Below, piece by piece: positions 37,809 to 46,471 of a stretch of DNA of 64,000 bases. Within the stretch, counting starts at the first letter, position 1. Each line of letters begins with the position of its first letter. The notes below the pieces were generated by a model, which saw nothing but the letters and a program-made list of their open reading frames with translations, did not search any database and had not been told where the DNA came from. The position numbers were made by a program, and so were the translations under genes. Origin of the DNA: CAXMMR01 sp963692975 (GTDB lineage: Bacteria > Pseudomonadota > Alphaproteobacteria > Acetobacterales > Acetobacteraceae); NCBI GenBank assembly GCA_963692975.2, contig CAXMMR010000029.1, positions 144,154 to 208,153 of the forward strand, read 5' to 3'.

Positions 37809-37828
37809 AATCTTGCGGTATTTGGCCT
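37809..37828 (+). repeat. Family C companion 20-mer, copy 1
   Basis: AATCTTGCGGTATTTGGCCT. The reverse complement occurs at 60435-60454 with one mismatch, again near a palindrome and a family B copy. Confidence 0.65.
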
Positions 37829-37840
37829 GAATCTCACGAA

Positions 37841-37896
37841 ATGGGGTCTGGGGCCGCGGGCCCCAGCGGGTCCAGGGCAGAGCCCTGACCTTCCTT
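37841..37896 (+). repeat. Family B repeat, copy B6
   Basis: ATGGGGTCTGGGGCCGCGGGCCCCAGC... ending ACCTTCCTT, 79 bp before the dienelactone hydrolase start. With A8 and the family C parts it accounts for much of this 424-bp gap. Confidence 0.8.
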
Positions 37897-37974
37897 CAAA
37901 CAGGCGACCGCTGCCCTGTGGCGCTCCCGGCGCTGCGCTGGTAGAGGCGGCGACGACGCGGGAGAGAACACCAA

Positions 37975-38691
37975 ATGCACAGCGAGACCCTGACCTACCA
38001 GGCTGACGGCCTGACGATGCAGTCAAGGCTGTTTTTCGAGCCCGCCGAGGCGCCTCGCGCCGGCGTCCTGGTGTTTCCCGAGGCGTTCGGCCTGGGCCCG
38101 CACGCGATCTCCCGCGCCGAGCGTCTCGCCGCGCTCGGCTACGTCGCGCTGGCCTGCGACCTGCACGGCCAGGCCGAGGTCATCGAAGATCTCGGTCAGG
38201 CAATCGGCCTGATCAAGCCGTTGATGGAAGACCCGATGCGTAACCGCGCCCGCACCGAGGGCGCGCTGACGGCCCTCACCGCCCGCCCGGAAGTCGATGC
38301 CAGCCGCATTGCCGCCATTGGCTTCTGCTTCGGCGGCACGATGGCCCTGGAGCTGGCCCGATCCGGCGCGGACATCCGCGCCGTCGCCGGCTTCCACAGC
38401 GGCCTGGCGACCGCCCGCCCCGAGGACGCCGCCAATATCCGCGCCAAGGTCATGGTCTGCATCGGCGCCGACGACCCGATGATCAACCCGGAGCAACGCG
38501 CCGCTTTCGAGACCGAAATGCGCGAGGGCGGGGTCGACTGGCAGATGCACCTCTACGGCAACACCGTGCACAGCTTCACCAACCCGGAAGCCGACAAGCG
38601 CGGCATGCCTGATGCCATCCGCTACAGCGCCGAAGCCGACGCCCGCTCCTGGGCCTCCCTGCAAATGCTGTTCGCCGAGCAACTCGACTGA
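37975..38691 (+). CDS. Dienelactone hydrolase family protein
   Basis: 238 residues, alpha/beta hydrolase with a Cys nucleophile: GFCFGG (Cys118), Glu36 in VFPEAFGL, GADDPM (Asp) and TVHSFTNPEA (His). Cytoplasmic. Monocistronic between repeats. Substrate unknown; ring-cleavage dienelactones are one possibility but no other aromatic genes are near. Confidence 0.9.
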   Translation: MHSETLTYQADGLTMQSRLFFEPAEAPRAGVLVFPEAFGLGPHAISRAERLAALGYVALACDLHGQAEVIEDLGQAIGLIKPLMEDPMRNRARTEGALTALTARPEVDASRIAAIGFCFGGTMALELARSGADIRAVAGFHSGLATARPEDAANIRAKVMVCIGADDPMINPEQRAAFETEMREGGVDWQMHLYGNTVHSFTNPEADKRGMPDAIRYSAEADARSWASLQMLFAEQLD

Positions 38692-38695
38692 AGCA

Positions 38696-38733
38696 AGCGG
38701 TCCTTTTTTTGAAAAAAAGGACCAAAAAACTTC
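38696..38733 (-). repeat. Family A hairpin repeat, copy A9 (GTCC variant)
   Basis: Stem GGTCC/GGACC, 5 bp after the hydrolase stop, facing A10 across about 31 bp. The pair mixes a GTCC and a GCTTC stem. Confidence 0.85.
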
Positions 38734-38764
38734 TATTCATTGAGCGGGATCATCTTAACGAACG

Positions 38765-38804
38765 AAAGTTTTTTGCTTCTTTTTTTCAAAAAAGAAGCCC
38801 TTCT
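38765..38804 (+). repeat. Family A hairpin repeat, copy A10
   Basis: GCTTC stem; reaches the stop codon of the convergent dehydratase gene. Confidence 0.85.
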
Positions 38805-39742
38805 TAACCGCCCGTCAGGCACCGCGCGAACGTCGATGGATCGACGTTGCCGCCGCTGAGCAGCACGCCGACAGACCGGCTCTCAACCGCCACGCGCCCG
38901 GCCAGCAGCGCGGCAAGCCCGGCAGCGCCGCCCGGCTCCAGCACGACGCGCAGCTCCTCGAACGCGAACCGCATCGCCGCCAGGACCTCGTCGTCGCTCA
39001 CCGCAAGCGCACCGGCAAGCCGGGTCCGGTTGATCGCGAAGCTGATCCGGCCGGGCTGCGGGCTGAGCAGCGAGTCACACAGCATCGACCCCCCGGGCGC
39101 CGCCAGGCGCTCGCCGGCGGCCAGCGACCGCGCGGTGTCGTCCCAGCCCGCCGGCTCCACGGCGTAGACCTGCGAGCCCGGGGCGGCCAATCCGCAGCCG
39201 GCGACGAGGCCGCCGCCGCCGGCCGGCACCAGCAGCAGCTCCGGCTCTCCCGCCTGGTCGACCAGCTCCAGCGCCGCTGTCCCCTGGCCTGCGATCACGT
39301 CCTCATCCTCGAACGGAGGGATGAGCGCCGCGCCGTGCCGTGCCGCAAAGCCGCTCGCCAGGGCCTCACGGTCCTCGGTCATCCGGTCGTAGCCGTGCAC
39401 GGTGGCGCCCCAGGACAGCGTGCCGCGCCGCTTGGCGGCCGGCGCGTCGGTCGGCATGAAGACGGTCGCCGCGAGCCCGCAGGCCGCCGCCGCGCAGGCG
39501 ACCGCCTGAGCATGGTTGCCGGACGAGTAGGCCACCACGGAGCGCGCGCCTTCGCCCACGCGTCTCAGGATGGCGTTCGTGGCGCCGCGCAGCTTGAAGC
39601 TGCCGGTACGCTGCAGGCACTCGGCCTTCAGCAGCACGGTGCCGCCCACCCGCCGGTCGAGTGCCGTCGAGCGCAACACCGGCGTGCGCACGACGTGGCC
39701 CTCGATGCGGGCCGCGGCCACCAGCACGTCGTCGCGCGTCAA
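38804..39742 (-). CDS. Threonine/serine dehydratase (PLP fold type II)
   Basis: 312 residues. PLP lysine in RTGSFKLRGA (Lys50), SSGNHAQA, PAGGGGLVAG phosphate loop, LLSGGNVD at the C-terminus. No ACT regulatory domain, so catabolic or biodegradative type. The start is TTG 39742, overlapping the TGA of the upstream membrane glycosyltransferase (TTGA); the frame continues open far upstream but with non-coding composition. Confidence 0.9.
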   Translation of the reverse strand: MTRDDVLVAAARIEGHVVRTPVLRSTALDRRVGGTVLLKAECLQRTGSFKLRGATNAILRRVGEGARSVVAYSSGNHAQAVACAAAACGLAATVFMPTDAPAAKRRGTLSWGATVHGYDRMTEDREALASGFAARHGAALIPPFEDEDVIAGQGTAALELVDQAGEPELLLVPAGGGGLVAGCGLAAPGSQVYAVEPAGWDDTARSLAAGERLAAPGGSMLCDSLLSPQPGRISFAINRTRLAGALAVSDDEVLAAMRFAFEELRVVLEPGGAAGLAALLAGRVAVESRSVGVLLSGGNVDPSTFARCLTGG

Positions 39743-41145
39743 CGCACGCCCCGCCCCGGCAGCAGCACCGCTCGGTCCCCTGCCCGGCCCGGCGCCACCG
39801 CGTCGACGCGATACAGCCAATACCGTTCCGCCACCACGCCGCTGCGCTCCCGCACCGCCTCGCCCAGCAGGCTCACCGCGCCGAACCGCGCCGGGTCGGG
39901 AGGCTCGTGGTGGTGCTCGCTTTGCACCAGCAGCCCCGATCCCTGCAGCGCGGCCGCCGGCAGCCGGAACAACCCCCAGCGCCGCTCGATGCCGACCACC
40001 GGCCCCGGCAGGCGCCAGGCCAGCTCGGACGCGAGACCATACTCGTCGCTGACGACGAACGCCGCGCCCTGCCGCCCACGCTCTGCCGACACCTGCATCG
40101 CCAAACCGTTCCATCCGCCCAGCCGCGCCAGCGTCGGATCCAGGCCGACCGGCAGCGCCACGCCCAGCCCCGCCGCCTGCACATAGGCCAGCACCGCCAC
40201 GACCAGGCCGAGCGCCGCCGCCGGCTGCCAGAACCGGGCCGACAGCCACCCGGCGGCCAGGCACCCGCCCGGCCAGAGGATCGCCGGCCAGTTGGCCTGC
40301 ACCCGGTCGCCGGCGGCATGCACAACAAACACGAGTCCCGGCACCAGCACCACGCAACCCAGCAGCCCCGCCGCCGCATCATGCGGCAGCCGACGCATCG
40401 CGCGCCAAACCCCAAGCACGCACAACCCGAACACCCAGGGTGTCGCGAGCCCAACCTGCCCGCCCAGCAGCTCGGCCTCAAACCGCCAGGCGCGCGCCGG
40501 CGCGAAGACCTCGCTTCGCCCGCCCTGCTTGGCGAAACTGGCAAATCCGTGCAGCGCGTTCCACCAGGCCACGGGTGCAAAGCACGCCAGCGCCAGGACG
40601 AGCCCCGCCCAGACCTGCCAGCGCCCGAGCAGGTCACGCCGCCAGCCCAGCTGCCAGATCGCCAAAGCCAGCCCGAGCAGGAAGGCGGTATACTTGCTGT
40701 CCAACGCCAAGCCGGCCGCGAGCCCCGCCGCCAGCCACCAGCCGGGACGCCCCGCCATCCCGCGCAACGCCGCCCAGAGCGTCGCCACCCAGAACAACAG
40801 CAGCGGCGTGTCCGGCGTCATCACCACGCCGCCGACGCCGACAAACAGCGTCGCATTCAGCAGCGCCGCCGCGACGATCCCAGCGCGCGGCCCGGCCAGC
40901 ATGCGGCCGCCATCCCACAGCAGCACCGATCCAAGCGCCACGGCGAACGGGCCAAGCAGCCGAACGCCAAGCGGCGACGCGCCGACCAGCCACTCCCCGG
41001 TTCGTATCCAGAACGCCACCATCGGCGGGTGATCGAGATAGCCCGGCTGCAGCACGCGCGCCCAGATCGCGTAGTAGGTCTCGTCCGGGGACAGCGGCAC
41101 AAGCCCGGCGACGACGAGGCGTATCGCGGTCAGCGATGCAAGCAA
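39739..41145 (-). CDS. GT39/ArnT-like membrane glycosyltransferase
   Basis: About 468 residues, 10-12 hydrophobic segments. PLSPDETYYAIWA carries the lipid-phosphate-sugar-dependent Asp-Glu of GT-C enzymes, and PGYLDHPPMVAFW is diagnostic for the family; DSKYTAF follows. The start is uncertain: TTG at 41145 is the first codon after repeat A11, whereas a frame from TTG 41238 would translate the repeat. Moves sugar from polyprenyl phosphate to an outer-surface acceptor. Confidence 0.88.
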   Translation of the reverse strand: MLASLTAIRLVVAGLVPLSPDETYYAIWARVLQPGYLDHPPMVAFWIRTGEWLVGASPLGVRLLGPFAVALGSVLLWDGGRMLAGPRAGIVAAALLNATLFVGVGGVVMTPDTPLLLFWVATLWAALRGMAGRPGWWLAAGLAAGLALDSKYTAFLLGLALAIWQLGWRRDLLGRWQVWAGLVLALACFAPVAWWNALHGFASFAKQGGRSEVFAPARAWRFEAELLGGQVGLATPWVFGLCVLGVWRAMRRLPHDAAAGLLGCVVLVPGLVFVVHAAGDRVQANWPAILWPGGCLAAGWLSARFWQPAAALGLVVAVLAYVQAAGLGVALPVGLDPTLARLGGWNGLAMQVSAERGRQGAAFVVSDEYGLASELAWRLPGPVVGIERRWGLFRLPAAALQGSGLLVQSEHHHEPPDPARFGAVSLLGEAVRERSGVVAERYWLYRVDAVAPGRAGDRAVLLPGRGVR

Positions 41146-41155
41146 GAGGAGACAA

Positions 41156-41190
41156 GTGCTTCTTTTTTGAAAAAAAGAAGCAAAAAATTC
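41156..41190 (-). repeat. Family A hairpin repeat, copy A11
   Basis: Lies just upstream of (or within) the 5' end of the GT39 gene; its T-run strand is open in the gene's frame. Faces A12 across 45 bp. Confidence 0.85.
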
Positions 41191-41235
41191 TGATCCGCGC
41201 TGTCGCGTGCCAGGCTGGCCACAGCCCCCATCGAA

Positions 41236-41279
41236 CAAAAGTTTTTTGTTCTTTTTTTCAAAAAAGAACCTCTTCCTTG
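41236..41279 (+). repeat. Family A hairpin repeat, copy A12 (GTTC variant)
   Basis: GTTC/GAAC stem ending CTCTTCCTT, touching the stop of the GT2-GtrA gene. Confidence 0.85.
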
Positions 41280-41280
41280 C

Positions 41281-42432
41281 TCATCGCGATCGCCAGACGA
41301 GGGTGGCGGACACCGCATAATTCCACACGACGCCAATCGCCGCGCCGGCCGCGCTCGCCGGCGTCCAGCCCGAGTGGCTGCGATACAGGCTCTGCGCAAT
41401 GCCGACATTGGCCGCCGCGCCGACGCCGCACACCAGCATGAACAGCGCCAGGCCGCGCCAGAGCTGCGGGCCGGACAGCCGGCTGTCGCGATAAGTGATG
41501 GCGTTGTTGAGCCAGAAATTGGCCACCATCGCGACCAGCGTCGCCACCACCTGCGCCGTGTCGAAGGCGAGCCCGACGCGCCGACCCACCGCGACCACGG
41601 CCAGGTCGATCAGGATCCCCAGGGCGCCCACCGCGGCGAAGGCGATGAAGCGCATCGGCAGCAGGCCGCCGGTCGCCTTGTCGGCCAGCATGGCGACAAA
41701 CTGCACCAGCACCAGGACGTCGAGCTTGCTCTGCCCGGACATCCTGGCCCGGAACGTCGCCGGCAGCTCGACCACCCGCAGGCGCCGCGGCGCCGAGAGG
41801 ATCACGTCCAGCAGGATCTTGAAGCCCCGCCCGGCCAGCCGCGGCGCCACCTGGTCGAACAACTCGCGCCGCAGCAGGAAGAACCCGCTCATCGGGTCGG
41901 TGAGCCGCACCGGCAGCAGCCGCGAGGCCAGCTCGATGCCGCCTGCCGACAGCCGGTGGCGCCAGGCGGCGGACAGCCCCGACGCGTCGCCGCCGGCGGC
42001 GAACCGGCTCGCCAGCGCGATGTCCGCCCCGCCCCGCACCGCCGCCAGCATCGCCGGCAACCTGGCCTCGTCGTGCTGCAGATCGCCATCCATCACGGCG
42101 ATGAAGGGGCTCGCCGAGGCAAGCACGCCCTCGATCACTGCCGAGGAGAGCCCCCGCCGGCCAATCCGCCTGACGCAGCGCACCCGAGCGTCCGCCGCAG
42201 CCAGCCGCTTGGCCAACTCCCAGCTACGGTCCGGGCTGTCGTCATCGACAAAGATTACCTCCCAGCTGAGGCCCGCCAACGCCTGGTCGAGTGCTGCGAC
42301 CAGCGGCCCTATGTTGGCCGCCTCGTTGAAGCACGGCACGACGATCGTCAGCTCGGCCGTGCCGTCAGCGGCGAGCCCGCTGTCCCGGGACGACGTAGCC
42401 TCGACCGGTGGCGTGGGATCAGGCGCGCGCAT
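41281..42432 (-). CDS. Polyprenol-phosphate glycosyltransferase (GT2) fused to GtrA domain
   Basis: 383 residues. GT2 domain 25-240 (TIVVPCFNEAANI, VDDDSPDRSWE, VMDGDLQHDE, DPMSGFFLLRR) of the dolichyl-phosphate mannose synthase type; C-terminal GtrA-like part with four membrane segments (FIAFAAVGALGILIDLAVV, NFWLNNAITYRD). Makes and perhaps flips the polyprenyl-linked sugar that the neighbouring GT39 enzyme would use. Confidence 0.93.
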   Translation of the reverse strand: MRAPDPTPPVEATSSRDSGLAADGTAELTIVVPCFNEAANIGPLVAALDQALAGLSWEVIFVDDDSPDRSWELAKRLAAADARVRCVRRIGRRGLSSAVIEGVLASASPFIAVMDGDLQHDEARLPAMLAAVRGGADIALASRFAAGGDASGLSAAWRHRLSAGGIELASRLLPVRLTDPMSGFFLLRRELFDQVAPRLAGRGFKILLDVILSAPRRLRVVELPATFRARMSGQSKLDVLVLVQFVAMLADKATGGLLPMRFIAFAAVGALGILIDLAVVAVGRRVGLAFDTAQVVATLVAMVANFWLNNAITYRDSRLSGPQLWRGLALFMLVCGVGAAANVGIAQSLYRSHSGWTPASAAGAAIGVVWNYAVSATLVWRSR

Positions 42433-42561
42433 GCGCCGTGCTTGCGCCTTGCTCGTCCGCCGTCAAGCATGGTGGACCGGCGCCCGCCTGCAAAACATGC
42501 GCCTGCTGGACACTCGGCACGCCCCCCGCTAGCGCTGCATGTCCAGTAATGCCGGTGCCAA

Positions 42562-43812
42562 ATGACCAGACAACCCTCGCTGTCGCGCAACCAGATCCCG
42601 GTGCTCCTGCTCGAAGGCATCAACGATAGCGCCGTGACCCTGCTCGAGGCGCGGGGTTATACCGGCACGACCCGGCTACCGACGGCGCTGGACGGCGCAG
42701 CCCTGATCGCGGCGCTGGCGAACACCGCGATCCTCGGCATCCGCAGCCGCACCCGGATGACCGCAGCCGCGATCGAGGCTGCCGCGCCGCTCACCGCCAT
42801 CGGCTGCTTCTCGGTCGGCACCAACCAGGTCGACCTGCCCGCTGCACGCCGTCGCGGCATCCCCGTGTTCAACGCGCCGTTCTCCAACACGCGCAGCGTC
42901 GCCGAACTGGTAATCGGCGAGATCGTCATGCTGCTGCGCCGCATCGTGCCGCGCTCGAACGACGCGCATCAGGGCGGATGGGACAAGTCGGCGGTCAACT
43001 CGCGCGAGGTGCGCGGCAAGACGCTCGGCATTGTCGGCTACGGCAATATCGGCTCGCAGCTCAGCACGCTGGCCGAGGCGATGGGCATGCGAGTGCTGTT
43101 CTTCGACATCGCCGACCGGCTGCGCCACGGCAACGCCGAGCCGGCCGGCTCGCTGGCCGAGCTGCTTGCGTCCAGCGACGTCGTCACTCTGCACGTGCCG
43201 GAAACCCCGGCGACGCTGAACATGATTGGCGCGGCCGAGATCGCCCGCATGCGGCCGGGCGCCTGCCTGATCAACAACAGCCGCGGCCACGTCGTTGACC
43301 TGGACGCGCTCGCTGGCGCCCTGCGCGCCGGGCACCTGACCGGTGCCGCGATCGACGTGTTCCCGCTCGAGCCCGGCGGTAACGCCGAGCGCTTCGCCTC
43401 GCCGCTGCAAGGCATCGCCAACGTCATCCTGACGCCGCATATCGGCGGCTCGACGGAGGAGGCGCAGGAGCGCATCGGCGCCGAGGTGGCGCGCAAGCTG
43501 CTGGAGTTTTCCGAGACCGGCAGCACGGTCGGCGCGGTGAATTTCCCGCAAGTACAGCTGCCGCCGCGCGTCACCACCACCCGCTACCTGCACGTCCATC
43601 GCAACGTTCCAGGCATGCTGGGCCACCTGAACGACGTATTTTCCCGCGGCCGCTACAACATCGCGGCGCAATACCTGCAGACGGATGCCGAGCTCGGCTA
43701 TGTCTGCGTGGATGCCGACGTGCCGTCGGATCGCTGCTCGGGGGTGCTTGACGAGATCTCAGCCATAGCCGGCACGATCCGGGCGCGCATGCTGTTTACC
43801 GGCGAAGAGTGA
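42562..43812 (+). CDS. serA: D-3-phosphoglycerate dehydrogenase
   Basis: 416 residues, E. coli-type SerA. NAD-binding GIVGYGNIGSQ, catalytic Arg in NNSRGHVVD, Glu in VFPLEP and His in LTPHIGGST, then a C-terminal ACT domain (HRNVPGMLGHLNDVF) for serine feedback. First step of serine synthesis. Monocistronic, ending in repeats. Confidence 0.96.
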   Translation: MTRQPSLSRNQIPVLLLEGINDSAVTLLEARGYTGTTRLPTALDGAALIAALANTAILGIRSRTRMTAAAIEAAAPLTAIGCFSVGTNQVDLPAARRRGIPVFNAPFSNTRSVAELVIGEIVMLLRRIVPRSNDAHQGGWDKSAVNSREVRGKTLGIVGYGNIGSQLSTLAEAMGMRVLFFDIADRLRHGNAEPAGSLAELLASSDVVTLHVPETPATLNMIGAAEIARMRPGACLINNSRGHVVDLDALAGALRAGHLTGAAIDVFPLEPGGNAERFASPLQGIANVILTPHIGGSTEEAQERIGAEVARKLLEFSETGSTVGAVNFPQVQLPPRVTTTRYLHVHRNVPGMLGHLNDVFSRGRYNIAAQYLQTDAELGYVCVDADVPSDRCSGVLDEISAIAGTIRARMLFTGEE

Positions 43813-43850
43813 AGGAAGGGCTTCTTTTTTAGAAAAAAAGAAGCAAAAAC
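43812..43850 (-). repeat. Family A hairpin repeat, copy A13
   Basis: GCTTCTTTTTT-A-GAAAAAAAGAAGC; overlaps the last base of the serA stop and faces A14 across about 11 bp, the tightest pair. Confidence 0.82.
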
Positions 43851-43861
43851 TCTAATCAGAC

Positions 43862-43904
43862 AGAAGTTCTTTGGTTCTTTCTTTCAAGAAAGAACCCTTC
43901 CTTC
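43862..43904 (+). repeat. Family A hairpin repeat, copy A14 (diverged)
   Basis: GGTTCTTTCTTTC-AAGAAAGAACC: both arms carry a matching T-to-C / A-to-G change, so pairing is kept despite drift. Confidence 0.78.
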
Positions 43905-43906
43905 CG

Positions 43907-44245
43907 CTACTTAAAGCATTTCTTAGACTGCCCCAGCTTCACCAGCGCGTGCCCACGCGCCGTCGCCGCATCCGCCTTGCGCTGCGCGATCGCCTGCTTG
44001 GCGTGATCCATCGCCGTCACCGAAGCTACGCCGTCGACCGACGTGCCAGTGCCGCCATCGTATTTCTGCACCAGCGCGCCCTGCGTGTTGACGATGTTGT
44101 TCTGCGTGGTGACCTGGCTGTTGACCTGGTCGCAGGTGAGCGACTGGTCGCCCGGCTGCGTGCCGTCGTCGTCGGCCCGCGCGCTGACGGCGCTGCCCAG
44201 CAGCAGCGCGACGATCAGCAAGTATGTCGGAGTGGCCTGGCGCAT
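43907..44245 (-). CDS. Small exported protein of unknown function
   Basis: 112 residues. Signal peptide (YLLIVALLLGSAVSARA-DD), then a mature part with two cysteines (SLTCDQVNSQ and the C-terminal KKCFK) that may form a disulfide. Polar, Gln/Thr-rich, no recognised domain. Followed on the same strand by the next gene's product, another small exported protein, so they may act together. Confidence 0.65.
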   Translation of the reverse strand: MRQATPTYLLIVALLLGSAVSARADDDGTQPGDQSLTCDQVNSQVTTQNNIVNTQGALVQKYDGGTGTSVDGVASVTAMDHAKQAIAQRKADAATARGHALVKLGQSKKCFK

Positions 44246-44265
44246 GCGGTGTCCTTTTCGTTCGT

Positions 44266-44667
44266 CTACTGCTTGGAGAGCTTGTCGCTGGCGGTCTTGA
44301 ACTCGCCGGAGAACTCGCCGAAGCCGGCATAGAGCTGCGTTTGCTCGGCGCTGGCGCTGCGGCTGATCGCGCTCATCCGGCTGCGCGCCTCGGCGCTGAC
44401 AGCGCTCATGTCGGTCGTCGCCGACTTCTGCACGCAGGCGTTCCAGGCCTTCGCCTTGGTCTCATACTGGCCGACGAGGTCGACGCTCTTGTTGTAGGAA
44501 GCCCTGTCATGCAGGTCGAGCGTCGGCTTGGCCGGCTGCTCGCCGCAGCCTTTGGGCGACCAGGCGACGTCGGCCTCGGCCGCGCGTCCGGGCTGGCTGA
44601 GCGCAGCCGCTCCCAGACAGGCGAGCACGGCCCACACAGCAGGCGATCGGGCGGACGGGCGGACCAT
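44266..44667 (-). CDS. Small exported protein of unknown function
   Basis: 133 residues from ATG 44667 (GGAG 8-9 bp upstream). Signal peptide to GRAAEA, then Cys in PKGCGEQP and NACVQKS, with a helical heptad-like C-terminal part. 20 bp upstream of the preceding small exported gene, same strand; likely one operon. No family recognised. Confidence 0.65.
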   Translation of the reverse strand: MVRPSARSPAVWAVLACLGAAALSQPGRAAEADVAWSPKGCGEQPAKPTLDLHDRASYNKSVDLVGQYETKAKAWNACVQKSATTDMSAVSAEARSRMSAISRSASAEQTQLYAGFGEFSGEFKTASDKLSKQ

Positions 44668-44720
44668 GGGGCGTCTCCAACGCGGCGAAGCGGCGGACCC
44701 TATCGCCAACCGCGCCCGGA

Positions 44721-44779
44721 TTCCAGAGCAGCGAGTTCCAAAGCAGCGAGTTCCAGAGCAGCGGGTTCCAGAGCAGCGG
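44721..44779 (+). repeat. 15-bp tandem repeat, four units
   Basis: Units TTCCAGAGCAGCGAG with one or two substitutions, between divergent genes. Could alter promoter spacing if copy number varies. Confidence 0.85.
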
Positions 44780-44800
44780 TGCAGCCTCTACGCTGCCGTG

Positions 44801-46012
44801 ATGAGCAGCCAGCGCTTCGTCCTGCCTCCTGCGGTCGCGATGCGCCTGCGCGATCTCGCCCGGATGCACATGATGTTCGGCGGCGACCTGCTGCACGCCC
44901 AGCGCCCCGAGGAGGCGGAGGCCTACCTGCGCGCCGCCCTCGCCGTCGATCCGGAGCTGACCACCGCGCTCGGCTTACTCTCGCGCGTCCTGCTCGACAC
45001 CCTGCGCGCCGACGAGGCCGTGGCCGTGCTGCGCGCCGCCGTCGCCCGCGAGCCCGACAACTTCTATCACCGCGGCGCCCTCGGCTCGGCGCTGCTGCTG
45101 GCGGGGCGCTATGCCGAGGGCTGGCCGGAGTGGATTGCGACCCGCGCCCTCTCGCCCGCGCTCGGCGAGGCGAGCCGCGAATGGATCGGCCAGGCGCTGC
45201 GCGGGCGCACCCTGCTCGTCGTCTGCTGCGACGGCTTCGGCGACGCCTTCCAGTTTTCGCGCTACGTGCCGAACCTGGCTGCGGCCGGCGCCACCGTCAT
45301 CCTCGCGGCGCAAGCGGCCGCAATCCCGGTGCTGCGCCGTGTCCCCGGCGTGTCGCAGGTCGTCGACCGCGCCGCCAAGGCCCGGCCGGCTTACGATCTC
45401 TGGACCGAGGACAAGCTGCTGCCGCTGCGCTTCTCGACCACGATCGAGACGATCCCGCTTGCGGCCGGCCACCTGACCGCCGACCCGGCGCGGCGCGCGC
45501 ACTGGGCAGCGAAGCTCGAGCAGGCGCAGCCGCGCGCCGGGCGAATGCGGGTCGGGCTGGTTTGGGGCGGCGACCCCCGCAACGACCAGGACCCGGCGCG
45601 CTCGCTGCCGCAAGGCCAGGCGGCCGCGCTGCTGGCGCCGCTGCTCGCCATGCCGAACCTTGCCTTCGTCTCGCTCCAGCACGGCGCCCGCGCCGGCGAG
45701 ACGGCGAGCCTCGTCGCCCAGCGGCCCGACCTGATCGACCTGGCGCCGAGCCTCGCCGATTTCGGCGAGACGGCGGCGATCCTGGCCAACCTCGACCTGC
45801 TGATCGGCGTCGAGACCGGCACGACGCATCTCGCCTGCGCCATGGGCCAGCCCTGCTGGCTGATGCTGTCGCGGCGGCCGGACTGGCGCTGGCTGCTCGC
45901 CGGCGAGACATCGCCCTGGTACGAGACGGCCCGGCTCTGGCGCCAGCCACAGCTCGGCAACTGGCCGTCCGTCATCGAGGCGATGGCAGAAAGGCTTAAT
46001 GCCCTGGCATAA
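44801..46012 (+). CDS. TPR-containing glycosyltransferase-like protein
   Basis: 403 residues. N-terminal TPR-like helices (EEAEAYLRAALAVDPELTTALGLLS, ADEAVAVLRAAVAREPDN) followed by a GT-B/heptosyltransferase-like C-terminal domain (VGLVWGGDPRNDQDPARS, FVSLQHG, DLLIGVETGTTHLACAMG, WLMLSRRPDWRW). ATG 44801 follows a GTG directly; the frame is open through the tandem repeat. Proteins of this type are often linked to flagellar or surface glycosylation. Confidence 0.85.
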   Translation: MSSQRFVLPPAVAMRLRDLARMHMMFGGDLLHAQRPEEAEAYLRAALAVDPELTTALGLLSRVLLDTLRADEAVAVLRAAVAREPDNFYHRGALGSALLLAGRYAEGWPEWIATRALSPALGEASREWIGQALRGRTLLVVCCDGFGDAFQFSRYVPNLAAAGATVILAAQAAAIPVLRRVPGVSQVVDRAAKARPAYDLWTEDKLLPLRFSTTIETIPLAAGHLTADPARRAHWAAKLEQAQPRAGRMRVGLVWGGDPRNDQDPARSLPQGQAAALLAPLLAMPNLAFVSLQHGARAGETASLVAQRPDLIDLAPSLADFGETAAILANLDLLIGVETGTTHLACAMGQPCWLMLSRRPDWRWLLAGETSPWYETARLWRQPQLGNWPSVIEAMAERLNALA

Positions 46013-46079
46013 GGGAAGGCCAGGGGCTTTGCCCCTGCACCCCATTAAAGGCGGAGCCTTTAAAATCCTTTCGTAATTC
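46013..46079 (-). repeat. Family B repeat, copy B7, cut by the IS1-type element
   Basis: Standard minus copy (CCAGGGGCTTTGCCCCTG, AAAGGCGGAGCCTTT, AAAATCC). The mobile element is inserted a few bases past its end; B8 on the other side would have faced it before insertion. Confidence 0.82.
46072..46079 (+). repeat. Target-site duplication, left copy
   Basis: CGTAATTC, matching 48690-48697 exactly. Confidence 0.9.
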
Positions 46080-46100
46080 GGTAGTGTCTCAGTTTGAAAT
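46080..46100 (+). repeat. Left terminal inverted repeat of the IS1-type element
   Basis: Perfect match to the reverse complement of the right end over 21 bp. Confidence 0.93.
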
Positions 46101-46174
46101 TGAGCGCTCGAAAGTCTGACCTTGGCCCTCGCCGCCGATCGGTGCCATGCTTAGCGATAGGCATGGAGGCGGTA

Positions 46175-46471
46175 GTGAAGGTCCAACGCGACGGCAAGGG
46201 TCAACCGTATATCGAGTGGGACCAATGCGGGGGCGCGTTCAAACGCGCTTGGGTCATTCGTCGTGAGGATGGGGAACACCGCGACTGGGCAGGGACCGGA
46301 CGTTACATCAACGTGGTCCGCTGTAACTCACCTGGACATCCAGGCGGTAATTCGACTGACTTCCCTGTCTTCGAAAGCCCGCTGTCGGACGAACAACTGC
46401 TCCGGGCCTTCGTCCAGTCCGTGTGTGCGATGACTGGGTGTCCTCTGCCAAAGGAGGATGGAGATGCCTAA
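46175..46471 (+). CDS. Passenger gene 1: 98-residue protein of unknown function
   Basis: GTG at 46175 with GGAGG 5 bp upstream is preferred to ATG 46163 or the TTG inside the terminal repeat. Small soluble protein with several Cys and aromatic residues (WDQCGGAFKRAWVIRR, VVRCNSPGH, SVCAMTGCP). Possibly metal-binding; no family recognised. Overlaps the next gene by 8 bp, so the two form an operon. Confidence 0.65.
   Translation: MKVQRDGKGQPYIEWDQCGGAFKRAWVIRREDGEHRDWAGTGRYINVVRCNSPGHPGGNSTDFPVFESPLSDEQLLRAFVQSVCAMTGCPLPKEDGDA

Noticed and set aside
39743..40357. N-terminal extension of the dehydratase frame into the GT39 gene
   Set aside because: Gly/Ala/Arg-rich non-coding composition and complete overlap with a well-supported gene; TTG 39742 fits the family start.
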